A stretch of 64,000 bases of DNA from an uncultured Bacteroidales bacterium (lineage in GTDB: Bacteria; Bacteroidota; Bacteroidia; Bacteroidales; Bacteroidaceae). Of the stretch, positions 35,831 to 44,795 are shown piece by piece (position 1 is the stretch's first letter; the number at the start of each line of letters is the position of its first letter). A model generated the notes under the pieces. That model was given only the letters and a program-made list of their open reading frames with translations. It searched no databases and had not been told where the DNA came from. The DNA is taken from NCBI GenBank assembly GCA_902774275.1, contig CACYHN010000005.1:1-64000 (forward strand), given 5' to 3'. A program made the position numbers and the translations under genes.

Positions 35831-36505
35831 ATGAAGGCTGATATAGTATACGTTCAGGAAAAGTTCAGAGAGTTTAACCGCCGGATGTTTGACGGTAAGC
35901 TGTCTGAATCTCCTATGGCTGTTACCAATGCCAAGACATACCTGGGTGTATGTGCGTTCCGCAAGCACCGTAAGTGGAACGGAAAGCTGGAGTATTCAGA
36001 TTTCAAGATACGTATCAGCAAACGATTTGACTTACCTCAGGAGGAGATTGATGACACAATCATCCACGAGATGATCCACTACTGGATAGGTCTTTATAGT
36101 CCGGCCGATATGCCCGGCCACAGCCCATTATTCCGCAAGATGATGGCCGATATCAATCAGCGTTTTGACCGTAATATCCGCGTGTCACACCGTCTCAGTG
36201 CCGAGCAGCAGGAACAGGCATTTGATAATCGGCCCAAGAAACACATAGTGGCCAGCGTAGTGCTGAAAGACGGCCGCACCGGCATTAAGGTAATACCCTG
36301 CTTGGAGCGTCACATCCGCCGTTATCGCCGAGGCATGATGGCCAGCGGCAAGGTCAGTTCCATAGAGTTCTACCAAACCACAGACCCTTTCTTCAACCGA
36401 TTCCCCAGTTCATCGGCCTTCAAAGTCTATTTTCTGGATCCAGCAGTCATTGCAGAACATCTCCGCACCGGGGACGGTTCTGTTCGCGAACAGAACCGTC
36501 CCTAG
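35831..36505 (+). CDS. SprT-like zinc metallopeptidase-domain protein
   Basis: 224 residues from the ATG at 35831 (a TTG one codon earlier is less likely). The zinc motif HEMIH lies at 79-83 in TIIHEMIHYWIG, with a further histidine in GHSPLF (His97). The region before it (NRRMFDGKLSESPMAV, LGVCAFRKHR) is the usual SprT/Spartan-type start. Spartan proteins clear DNA-protein crosslinks; bacterial relatives are little studied. The last eleven codons and stop are formed by a perfect palindrome at 36471-36502, so the C-terminus GDGSVREQNRP appears to be borrowed from a repeat element. Confidence 0.8.
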   Translation: MKADIVYVQEKFREFNRRMFDGKLSESPMAVTNAKTYLGVCAFRKHRKWNGKLEYSDFKIRISKRFDLPQEEIDDTIIHEMIHYWIGLYSPADMPGHSPLFRKMMADINQRFDRNIRVSHRLSAEQQEQAFDNRPKKHIVASVVLKDGRTGIKVIPCLERHIRRYRRGMMASGKVSSIEFYQTTDPFFNRFPSSSAFKVYFLDPAVIAEHLRTGDGSVREQNRP

Positions 36506-36508
36506 TGC
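36465..36508. repeat. Perfect 32-bp palindrome at the end of the SprT-like gene
   Basis: 36471-36502 reads the same on both strands (GGGACGGTTCTGTTCG and its reverse complement), with GCAC/GTGC extending the symmetry at 36465-36468 and 36505-36508. AGAACCGTCCC recurs at 59566-59576. It sits between the convergent SprT-like and propeller genes and could end both transcripts, but no U-run follows. It belongs with the palindromes at 40842, 56147, 13211 and 59549. Confidence 0.75.
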
Positions 36509-36516
36509 GGGACATC

Positions 36517-37671
36517 TTACTTTATGTGATACTGCAGGAATACGGGATTGCCGTCACAGCCTTCAATCTCTTTCTTGATCTGTTTGCCTATGGGAGTGAG
36601 TTTCTCCTCATCGTTGATATCCATTCCGAATATGGTATTGTAGGTAGTGACGTAATAATCTTTATACATGAAGGTGGGGAATACATAGCCGTCAAATCCT
36701 GGCATTGATACCTGATATCGGCTTACATCATTCTTCTTGATTACATTCAGCACAGTCTGAGGGAAGTCTATAAAGCTCCAGAACATCATTCTGTTACCGG
36801 AGTAAATGAAATGATAACCTCCGTTGCAGTAGGATTCCTTGTTTCTGTAATCCATCATGGGCTGCAACTTCTGAATGACAAAATTGATATCGCTTGTGCT
36901 ACCGACGGGCATTTCCCTTAAAAGAACATTCTCCGGTATTCTCCATTTTTCATCATATCTGAATGAGAGCATTGCTCTGGCGCTGTCATTAAGGAACATG
37001 TACACGACATTGTCATCCTCTCCGGGCCCGGGGACCACGAACCAGATTGAATCGCCGCTCTGATAATTACTTCCCTCGTCATTCTGGAAATAGCTCTGGG
37101 CATAATCCATCGGGCAAATCAATTTTCCCAACTCACCCGTCTCAGCGTCAATGAGAAAAAGACCTTGATGTATCAGGCCGTCTTCTCCATCGTAAGAACC
37201 GTTGGCAAGCAGCATTCTGCTGTTTATTGCATGCATTCCGGTGTTGCCTGAGAATTCAGGGCATTCATCCATGTAGGTACCGTTCAATCCCTGGTATCTC
37301 AACAGCCTGTCATCTATTGTGTGGACAAAAAGAATGCTGTCCTTTGGGTAGTATGTGAAGTCATTGATATATGTATATTCTCCGTGTCCTCTTCCGTACT
37401 TTTCCAGCACAGAGATAACAGAATCTCCTTTTATCCAATAAATGGTACGGTGATCCTCTGAAATACCGAAAACAAGATCATCTATGCCGTAAAACATCTC
37501 TATCCCCTTCAACAGACAGGAACTCTTTAAGGAGAACACCTGGATATCAGTAGCAATATCCTCAAAGTTAACCTCCTCAATAATGTCATCGGATAATAGA
37601 ATGGAGGTACTTTTGTTACCGGAACATCCCAACAGGGATAAAAATGCAAGGACTAAAATTGATTTTCTCAT
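36517..37671 (-). CDS. 6-bladed beta-propeller lipoprotein (paralog 3)
   Basis: 384 residues with a lipoprotein signal (MRKSILVLAFLSLLGC). The family mark is EKYGRGHGEYTYINDFTYYP at about residues 93-112; blades carry HTIDDRLLRYQGLN and VYMFLND. C-terminal GKQIKKEIEGCDGNPVFLQY matches the end of the paralog at 28817 (QIIDELKKQNDDNPVLLEF), so these two are closest. A TATCTTTG box at 37709-37702 precedes it on the minus strand. Function in the envelope is unknown. Confidence 0.78.
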   Translation of the reverse strand: MRKSILVLAFLSLLGCSGNKSTSILLSDDIIEEVNFEDIATDIQVFSLKSSCLLKGIEMFYGIDDLVFGISEDHRTIYWIKGDSVISVLEKYGRGHGEYTYINDFTYYPKDSILFVHTIDDRLLRYQGLNGTYMDECPEFSGNTGMHAINSRMLLANGSYDGEDGLIHQGLFLIDAETGELGKLICPMDYAQSYFQNDEGSNYQSGDSIWFVVPGPGEDDNVVYMFLNDSARAMLSFRYDEKWRIPENVLLREMPVGSTSDINFVIQKLQPMMDYRNKESYCNGGYHFIYSGNRMMFWSFIDFPQTVLNVIKKNDVSRYQVSMPGFDGYVFPTFMYKDYYVTTYNTIFGMDINDEEKLTPIGKQIKKEIEGCDGNPVFLQYHIK

Positions 37672-37793
37672 AATTGATTATTGGATTAGTTACAAACAAT
37701 GCAAAGATAATCAACTTCTATCAGGAATAAGACAATCCGAGTCAACCTTTTTTAGGGAAACGCAGATTGCAACGTTTTTGCAACGCTTTTTTC

Positions 37794-37824
37794 TTGCATC
37801 AGGATTAATGGAGGGATACTTTTG
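37794..37824 (+). promoter_or_regulatory. Promoter of the four-FISUMP-domain gene
   Basis: TTG at 37794-37796, a 20-base spacer and TACTTTTG at 37817-37824, 18 bases before the ATG at 37843. Two GCAACG copies (37769-37774 and 37780-37785) stand 11 bases apart just upstream, about one helical turn, which could be a tandem regulator site. Confidence 0.6.
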
Positions 37825-37842
37825 TCACAAAAACAAAAGCAT

Positions 37843-40833
37843 ATGAAGACTTCAAGATTCTTTTCCGTTGCGATGTTGCTCTTGGTTGAGGCAGCCGCAA
37901 CCATAGTGTTTGCACAGGAGTCATTGCAGAATGATTATGTTGATCTGGGCCTGAGTGTAAAGTGGAGTACGGTCAATCAGGGTACTACAGAATTCAGACC
38001 CTACGGTTGGTATAGCAAATGGACCGATGCTATGGCCATCAGCAACTCTGACGGAAGCCGTATGGCAACCAGGGCTGAGTGGAATGAACTGTTCAGTTTC
38101 TGCACATGGGAGTGGACTGAACAGAATGATATAACAGGCTATCTTGTTACAAGCAATATAGAAGGATATACTGACAGGAGTATATTCCTGCCGGCTGCCG
38201 GCTGGCTGAAGGGTGGCAATATCGTCAATCAGATGAAAAATGCATCATATTGGAGTCATGATGCGGGCGTGCAGCCGCTGTATGAATCGGCTTATTTCCT
38301 GAATATGACAAGTGAGTTTGCCGAATGGCACGTTGAGAGGCGTGATGCACAGTATTCCGTGCGTATGGTGATGCCTGTCTCCAGGCGTGATGTTACAAAC
38401 ATATCGTTAGATAAAAAGGAGATCACAATCAGTGAGGGTTCAAGCACCAGGCTCAATGTCACTATGGATAAAGGCAAGCGTAACGTGAACAGCGCATGCA
38501 CCTGGACATCGGCCAATGAATCAATAGTACATGTTACTGATGACGGCCTTATTATGGCTGTCAAACCGGGCAAATGTGTAATCACTGCAAATGCTTACGG
38601 TAAGAAGGCCAAGTGTACCGTTACGGTCACGCCCCATGAGATGGAGTTTGTGGATCTGGGCCTGAGCGTGTTGTGGGCCAGCTGTAATATAGGTGCCGAC
38701 AAGCCTTCTGATGACGGTGGTTATTATGCATGGGCTGAACTGGAGCCTAAAGAGAGTTTCTATTGGGACAACTACAGTCACTGCACCTTTGACGGAACCC
38801 AGATAATGGACAAATATACTATCTGGTATGAAAATGTACGTAATGGCGATAACTTGAGTCATCTTGAGCCGATGGATGATGTGGCTCAGGTGCTGTCAGG
38901 GGGAGAATGGCATATCCCTACGGCTGCTGATTTCCGGGAGCTGACAGACAACTGCAGTTGCAGTATCAAAACGGTAAACGGTGTCAAGGGCGTTGAATTC
39001 AGGAGCAATGTTACGGGATTTAAGGATAAGAGCATTTTCATTCCCTATTCAGGATGCATAGACGGCAGTGAGACATCAGGCAGGGAACGTGAGTATTACC
39101 TTTGGTCATCAACTGTAGCGCAGGGGTTGAAGAGTGCGTATATGACCACCGATATTGAGTCAAGTGAATTTCGCTTTGGAAGAGACGGAACAGGGCTGAT
39201 ACCTGAGATCAATAGTATAAAACTAAGGTATGTGGGAATGAACATACGTCCCGTAAAGAGTCATCCGGCCGATAAGTTCACATCATTATCACTGCCTGCA
39301 GAGCATTGGGATTTGAGCTATGGCGAGATAAGGGAGATGGAGGTAAAGATGATGCCTGCGGGGCGTACGGTCAATGATGAGAACATAACATGGAGTTCAA
39401 CAGATCCCAGTGTGGCAGCGGTGGCAAACGGTAGCCTTACCGCTGTGGGAAAGGGTAACTGCACCATCACGGCACAGGTTGAAGGCCGCAAGGTTCAGAT
39501 GACCGTGACAGTAACTCTGCCTATGCCCGATGCCGTTGACCTGGGTCTGAGCGTCAAGTGGGCATCGGCCAATATCGGCGCCAAAGGACCTCGTGATAAC
39601 GGAGCCTACTTTGCCTGGGGTGAGACAAGTCCAAAAACCGAACTCTATTCTGTTTATAACTACAAGTTCTATAACCGTAATGGTGGCGGATGGACCAAAT
39701 ATAATTTTGGTGATGGATGGAGGGGTAACAATAACTATCGGATAGACTGCAAGGAGAATCTTGACCCTGAGGATGATGCTGCAGCGGTTCTGCTTGGAGG
39801 AGGCTGGCGTATGCCTACTGCTGATGAGGTCTGGGAACTCAGAAACAAATGTACCTGGACCAGAGTTGTGGATACTATAGAGTCACTTGATATTAAAATA
39901 ACTACAGGTTATCTGATTACCAGTAATGTACCTGGGTATGAGGGGCGTAGCATATTCCTGCCCAGTGCAGGCTCTATAGATGAGTTTCCGCGCGCCAAAC
40001 CTAAGGAAGGTGAGATTGTGATAAGTGGCGGCGCATATTACTGGTCATTAAACCAGTTTGTGAAACTGGGCGATTTTGCTTCTTTCAGGTCTGATGGTTA
40101 TCCCATAAGGCCGGTGCTGGATGATTCCAAAGATGTCAAGCCCAGTATTGCTCCTGATCCTGTAAAGCCATTGAACCATAATGCAAAAGTGGATCTGGGC
40201 CTTAGCGTGATGTGGGCCGACTGTAATGTGGGTGCAGACCGTCCAGAGGAGCTGGGAGCCCGTTTTGCCTGGGGTGAGACCACAGAGAAGACCTATTATG
40301 CCAGTAGTAACTACAAGCACATGAAATACTTTGAGAATGAAAACTGGTATTGGTATTCAAAGTACATAAACGGTGGTAATCATAGTGAGACATATATTGA
40401 CTGGAAGACCCGTCTTGAGCCGGAAGATGATGCTGCCCATGTGAACTGGGGCGGAAAGTGGAGAATGCCCACCAAGGAGGAGTATGTGGAACTGTATGAG
40501 AACTGCCAGTGGACTGAGGCTACTGTCAACGGCGTCAATGGTTTTATTGCCACCAGCAAGGTTCCGGGATATACGTCAAATTCCGTTTTCTTTCCAATCC
40601 CGGATCCTGTGAACCTTCGGACCGATGGCAGATATATGACGGCTGATTTGAGCTCAATATCTACAACCAATTGTGCAGCTTTTATTATGGACTATTCTGA
40701 ATTCGGAACAACTGATGAGGTGAAATTGAGCGGCGGCCGATATGACGAATGGGGAGAATTCTGGTCAAAGTTCCATATCGGTACAATCAATAGGGCGGTT
40801 GGAGCCTGTGTCCGTGCCGTCTGCTCCAAGTGA
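37843..40833 (+). CDS. Large secreted protein with four FISUMP-like domains and Ig-like (Big_2) domains
   Basis: 996 residues from the ATG at 37843 with a signal peptide ending near FAQES. Four copies of the domain entry motif occur: YVDLGLSVKWSTVN (about 32), FVDLGLSVLWASCNIGA (267), AVDLGLSVKWASANIGA (564) and KVDLGLSVMWADCNVGA (785). Each is followed by WRMP- or WHIPT-like and SIFLP-like strands. Two Big_2-type Ig domains (SLDKKEITISEGSS... WTSANESIVHV and SLPAEHWDLS... WSSTDPSVAAVANG) separate copies 1-2 and 2-3. The protein probably binds glycans or surface ligands. Unlike the lipoprotein at 12055, its last-strand codons show no AAC-derived pattern. Confidence 0.75.
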   Translation: MKTSRFFSVAMLLLVEAAATIVFAQESLQNDYVDLGLSVKWSTVNQGTTEFRPYGWYSKWTDAMAISNSDGSRMATRAEWNELFSFCTWEWTEQNDITGYLVTSNIEGYTDRSIFLPAAGWLKGGNIVNQMKNASYWSHDAGVQPLYESAYFLNMTSEFAEWHVERRDAQYSVRMVMPVSRRDVTNISLDKKEITISEGSSTRLNVTMDKGKRNVNSACTWTSANESIVHVTDDGLIMAVKPGKCVITANAYGKKAKCTVTVTPHEMEFVDLGLSVLWASCNIGADKPSDDGGYYAWAELEPKESFYWDNYSHCTFDGTQIMDKYTIWYENVRNGDNLSHLEPMDDVAQVLSGGEWHIPTAADFRELTDNCSCSIKTVNGVKGVEFRSNVTGFKDKSIFIPYSGCIDGSETSGREREYYLWSSTVAQGLKSAYMTTDIESSEFRFGRDGTGLIPEINSIKLRYVGMNIRPVKSHPADKFTSLSLPAEHWDLSYGEIREMEVKMMPAGRTVNDENITWSSTDPSVAAVANGSLTAVGKGNCTITAQVEGRKVQMTVTVTLPMPDAVDLGLSVKWASANIGAKGPRDNGAYFAWGETSPKTELYSVYNYKFYNRNGGGWTKYNFGDGWRGNNNYRIDCKENLDPEDDAAAVLLGGGWRMPTADEVWELRNKCTWTRVVDTIESLDIKITTGYLITSNVPGYEGRSIFLPSAGSIDEFPRAKPKEGEIVISGGAYYWSLNQFVKLGDFASFRSDGYPIRPVLDDSKDVKPSIAPDPVKPLNHNAKVDLGLSVMWADCNVGADRPEELGARFAWGETTEKTYYASSNYKHMKYFENENWYWYSKYINGGNHSETYIDWKTRLEPEDDAAHVNWGGKWRMPTKEEYVELYENCQWTEATVNGVNGFIATSKVPGYTSNSVFFPIPDPVNLRTDGRYMTADLSSISTTNCAAFIMDYSEFGTTDEVKLSGGRYDEWGEFWSKFHIGTINRAVGACVRAVCSK

Positions 40834-40841
40834 CGCAAAAG

Positions 40842-40916
40842 TGACCCAAAGGGGACAAGTCCCTACTGTGCCGTTTTTTCAAAATGGCACAGTAGGGACT
40901 TGTCCCCTTTGGGTCA
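40842..40916. repeat. Large perfect palindrome, 31-bp arms, 13-base loop
   Basis: Arms 40842-40872 and 40886-40916 are exact reverse complements, with cores GGGGACAAGTCCC and CTACTGTGCC, and an A-run follows on the plus strand. It begins 8 bases after the stop of the four-domain gene and ends 70 bases before the GH3 ATG. The best-preserved member of the family at 36465, 56147, 13211 and 59549; GTGACGCAAA just before it recurs at 2060-2069. It may serve as a strong bidirectional hairpin terminator. Confidence 0.8.
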
Positions 40917-40986
40917 AAAAAAAATCGAAAGAACGCAGAAGTAACCGTCCCGATTGTGTATATTCGCAAATCATAAACCCTACTGT

Positions 40987-43900
40987 ATGAAAACTAAACA
41001 ATTACTGACCATCATTGCGGCATTTGCATTGTGTGCCGCACCTGCCGTAGCGCAGGAGAGTGTTCCCGTTTACAAGAACACAAACTATTCATTCCAGGAG
41101 AGGGCGGTTGACTTGGTGTCACGCCTTACATTAGAAGAGAAACAGGCACTTTTGGGCAATAACATGGCCGCTGTTCCCCGCTTAGGTATAAAACAGTATA
41201 ATGTGTGGAGCGAGGCTCTGCACGGCGTGCTGTCAGGTGCCAACGCATCGGTGGGTCTGCAGGGACCTACATCATTCCCCGGTAGTGTGGCTCTGGGTTC
41301 CACCTGGGATCCTGACCTGCTGGAGCTAGAGGCATCGGTCATAGCCGATGAGGCCCGCGCCATCTTCCAGACCGGCACCAAGGGGCTTACGTTCTGGAGT
41401 CCGGTGGTAGAGCCTATACGCGATCCGCGTTGGGGCCGTACCGGTGAGAGCTACGGTGAGGACCCGTTCCTGGCTGCAGTCATGTCAAGCGGATTCGTGC
41501 GCGGTATGATGGGCAATGACCCCGTTTATATGAAGGCCGTTCCATGTGCCAAGCACTATTTTGCCAACAACAGTGAGTTTGACCGTCATGTAGGCAGTTC
41601 CAATATGGACAGCCGCGATATGCGTGAGTTCTATCTCTATCCCTATAAGGAGCTGATAGAGAAGGATAACCTGCCATCCATCATGTCATCATACAATGCT
41701 GTGAACCATGTGCCTACATCAGCCAGTGCATTGTACCTGGACACCATAGCCCGCCGCACATACGGCATGAAGGGTTACGTGACAGGTGACTGCGCCGCCA
41801 TTGAGGATATCTATACGGGTCACTACTATGTGGAGACTGCTGAGGAGGCAACTGCCGCCGGACTCAAGGCTGGTGTTGATTCTGATTGTGGAAGCGTATA
41901 TCAGCGTTATGCCCTGAGCGCACTTGAGAAAGGTCTTATAACTGAGGCCGATATGGACCGTGCGCTGGTCAATATGTTCATTATCCGTATGCGTACGGGT
42001 GAGTTTGACCCGCTTATGAAGGTGCCGTATGCCAACTTCCCGGCCAGCACCGTCAACTCAGAGCGCAGCCAGGCCATCGCACTTGAGGTGGCTACACGCA
42101 CTCCCGTACTGCTCAAGAACGAGCAGGTTCCGGGTAAGACGAACAAGGCTCTGCCTATAAGCCTCAAGGATATCAAGAGCATCGCACTTATCGGCCCGCA
42201 GGCTGACCGCGTTGAACTTGGACCGTACTCCGGACGTCCGGAGCAGTCAAGCCGCACAAGCCCATACGCAGGTATCAGCAAGTACATTGCAGACAAGGGG
42301 CTGGATATTGAGGTTACCCTGGCACAGGGCGGAAGCACCAAGAGTAAGAGCAACCTGCTTTACGTAGCCTATTTTGACCTGGAGAAGGCCGATGGCAGCA
42401 AGAGCCATCATGACGCTACCAAGTATAGTTCATCATCAGATGGTATAACCGTTGGCTCGGGTATGGGCACAGAGGAGCAGGTACGCTCCATTGATGACGG
42501 TTCATGGACCGCGTATGAGAATGTTGACCTTATCAATGTTGACAAGATAACCATTGGTGCAAACATCCCCACTGAGGGCGGTATCATTGAGGTACACGTA
42601 GGCTCACCTGAGGGTAACCTGATAAGCACCATTGAGGCTACCCGTGCATCGGGCAAGCGTGTGGGTGGCGTTTATGGCGCCAGCACTCCCATGGAGGGTA
42701 AGGTGAACCGTCTGGGTTACAACGGGCCGCAGACTCTCTATCTGGTCTATAAGGCACCTGAGGATGATGAGATTGCAGAGGATGTACTTGAGGCTGCACG
42801 TAAATCGGACATAGCCATAGTATTTGTGGGTACTGATGAGAACACTGCAACTGAGGAGGCTGACCGTCTGACTCTGAACCTGCCGGGCAATCAGGTTAAG
42901 CTGATACAGGCTGTGGCTCGTGAGAACAAGAATACCATCGTGGTGATGCAGACACTGGGTTGCGTTGAGGTGGAGGATTTCAAGAATCTGGAGAATATCC
43001 CAGGTATATTGTGGACAGGATACAACGGTCAGGCACAGGGTGCAGCCATTCCTATGGTGCTGTTCGGTGACGTCACTCCCGGCGGTAAGTTGAACGCTAC
43101 ATGGTATAAGTCAGTCAAGGACCTGCCGCCTATCACTGATTACACTCTGCGTGTCGAGAACGGCAAGCCCGGACGTACGTTGTGGTACTTTACCAAGCCG
43201 GTATCATACGAGTTCGGTTACGGTCTGAGCTACACCACATTTGAATACTCTGATTTCCAGATAAGCAAGAGCAACATTACTCCCAATGACAAGATTACCA
43301 TAAGTCTTAACGTAAAGAATACTGGTGATTTTGACGGTGATGAAGTGGTGCAGATTTATATGACCACACCGGACAGCCCTGCATCACTGCTGCGTCCTAT
43401 CAAGAGGCTCAAGGGATTCAAGCGCGTAACCATTCCGCGCGGTCAGACCCGCTTGGTAGAGATTGAGATTGACTGCGCTGACCTGTGGTTCTGGGATATG
43501 AAGAGTGACCGCATCACATACGATTCTGGCCGTTACATATTTGAGATAGGTTCATCATCAAAGGATATCCGCGGAACCGTATCTGCCAATATGAACGGAC
43601 GCTTTAATCCGCAACTCAAGATCGTGGTGGCCGATTGCCGCGTATCAGTCCTTGAGATTGGCCAGACAGCTCAGACACAGACATCGGCCTGTCTTACTGA
43701 TGACTCATTCATAGGATTGGACAAGGCTACCGTTAAGTACGTTAGCAGTAATCCTGCTGTGGCCAGTATCAATGCTTCCGGCCTGCTTACTGCAGTAGGT
43801 CCCGGCATAGCTACCATAACAGTAAGCGTGACATACGGCGGCAAAACGGTAAGTGATACCTATTCTGTAAAGGTTAACGCTGATCTCTCACTGGCTACAC

Positions 43901-44790
43901 TCAAGAATGCAGGCAAGTCTCTGCTCAAGCCTGGCCGTAACCAGTACAGCGTGCTGGGTAAGATGTCATCAAAGGTTACAGCTACAGCCAAGTCATCAAA
44001 ACTGAGCGTAAATGTGGAGCAGGCTCCTACAGTACCCGGAACTGCTGTCGTAACAGTATCAGAGCCTGTAACCGGTGATGTACAGAGCTATTATGTGAAC
44101 TTTGGCACTAAGGGCGTTCCTGATGAGTTCAATAACAACAGTCTGGGCAGTCAGTGGAAAGTGATACGCCGCAATGATGAGAATCTTTGGATAGATAACG
44201 GCTGGTTGTCGATTATCGCTGAGACAGGTGATATAAACGGTACGTCTGACAACGCAGCCAACATGATTCTTCAGAGCGCCAATACTGACTGGACAATTGA
44301 GACCAGACTCGCCACAAACGCTGTTCCTGTTTCTGCACAGAATGCCGGTCTGGTAGCTTATCAGGATGATTCACATTTTGTAAAACTGGTTTATACCGCC
44401 GCCGGATTCCGTCGTGGCCAGCAGGCAGCAGCACTAGCACCTGCTTCAGGGAACGTGCAACTCTATGTTGAGGAGAACGGATCATCCAAGAGCACGGTAA
44501 GTGTGAGCTTGGCAGGGGCCGAAATCAAGAATAATAACATATATCTTAAACTTGACAAGGACGGCAGTATCTACACTGCATATTACTCATTTGACGGAAA
44601 GAGTTGGGTTCAGGCCGGCCAGGCTGACATCTCGCTTAAGGATATCCAGGCTGGAGTGATGGCATGTCAGGGCGTGATGAACATGCGTATGGGTATGCGT
44701 CCTGGCGGGGCAGCCGCCGCAGCACCGGCTCAACAGAACAATGCCCAGTTCAGGGCCAACTTTGACTGGTTCAGGATCAAGAACAGATAA
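40987..44790 (+). CDS. Giant modular GH3 beta-glycosidase (xylosidase/glucosidase)
   Basis: 1267 residues from the ATG at 40987 with a signal peptide (MKTKQLLTIIAAFALCAAPA). GH3 N-domain with RDPRWGRTGESYGEDPF at 146-161, CAKHYFANN at 188 and nucleophile Asp268 in GYVTGDCAAIED, the form found in beta-xylosidases. A CBM6-like insert (about 455-600) sits in the second domain; GFGYGLSYTTFEY-like EFGYGLSYTTFEY and a fibronectin III-like domain follow. Then a Big_2 domain (YVSSNPAVASINASGLLTAV) and a concanavalin A-like C-terminal domain (DEFNNNSLGSQWKVIRRNDE). Secreted degradation of xylo-oligosaccharides is likely. TATATTCG at 40959-40966 may be the -7 box. Confidence 0.87.
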   Translation: MKTKQLLTIIAAFALCAAPAVAQESVPVYKNTNYSFQERAVDLVSRLTLEEKQALLGNNMAAVPRLGIKQYNVWSEALHGVLSGANASVGLQGPTSFPGSVALGSTWDPDLLELEASVIADEARAIFQTGTKGLTFWSPVVEPIRDPRWGRTGESYGEDPFLAAVMSSGFVRGMMGNDPVYMKAVPCAKHYFANNSEFDRHVGSSNMDSRDMREFYLYPYKELIEKDNLPSIMSSYNAVNHVPTSASALYLDTIARRTYGMKGYVTGDCAAIEDIYTGHYYVETAEEATAAGLKAGVDSDCGSVYQRYALSALEKGLITEADMDRALVNMFIIRMRTGEFDPLMKVPYANFPASTVNSERSQAIALEVATRTPVLLKNEQVPGKTNKALPISLKDIKSIALIGPQADRVELGPYSGRPEQSSRTSPYAGISKYIADKGLDIEVTLAQGGSTKSKSNLLYVAYFDLEKADGSKSHHDATKYSSSSDGITVGSGMGTEEQVRSIDDGSWTAYENVDLINVDKITIGANIPTEGGIIEVHVGSPEGNLISTIEATRASGKRVGGVYGASTPMEGKVNRLGYNGPQTLYLVYKAPEDDEIAEDVLEAARKSDIAIVFVGTDENTATEEADRLTLNLPGNQVKLIQAVARENKNTIVVMQTLGCVEVEDFKNLENIPGILWTGYNGQAQGAAIPMVLFGDVTPGGKLNATWYKSVKDLPPITDYTLRVENGKPGRTLWYFTKPVSYEFGYGLSYTTFEYSDFQISKSNITPNDKITISLNVKNTGDFDGDEVVQIYMTTPDSPASLLRPIKRLKGFKRVTIPRGQTRLVEIEIDCADLWFWDMKSDRITYDSGRYIFEIGSSSKDIRGTVSANMNGRFNPQLKIVVADCRVSVLEIGQTAQTQTSACLTDDSFIGLDKATVKYVSSNPAVASINASGLLTAVGPGIATITVSVTYGGKTVSDTYSVKVNADLSLATLKNAGKSLLKPGRNQYSVLGKMSSKVTATAKSSKLSVNVEQAPTVPGTAVVTVSEPVTGDVQSYYVNFGTKGVPDEFNNNSLGSQWKVIRRNDENLWIDNGWLSIIAETGDINGTSDNAANMILQSANTDWTIETRLATNAVPVSAQNAGLVAYQDDSHFVKLVYTAAGFRRGQQAAALAPASGNVQLYVEENGSSKSTVSVSLAGAEIKNNNIYLKLDKDGSIYTAYYSFDGKSWVQAGQADISLKDIQAGVMACQGVMNMRMGMRPGGAAAAAPAQQNNAQFRANFDWFRIKNR

Positions 44791-44795
44791 CACTG

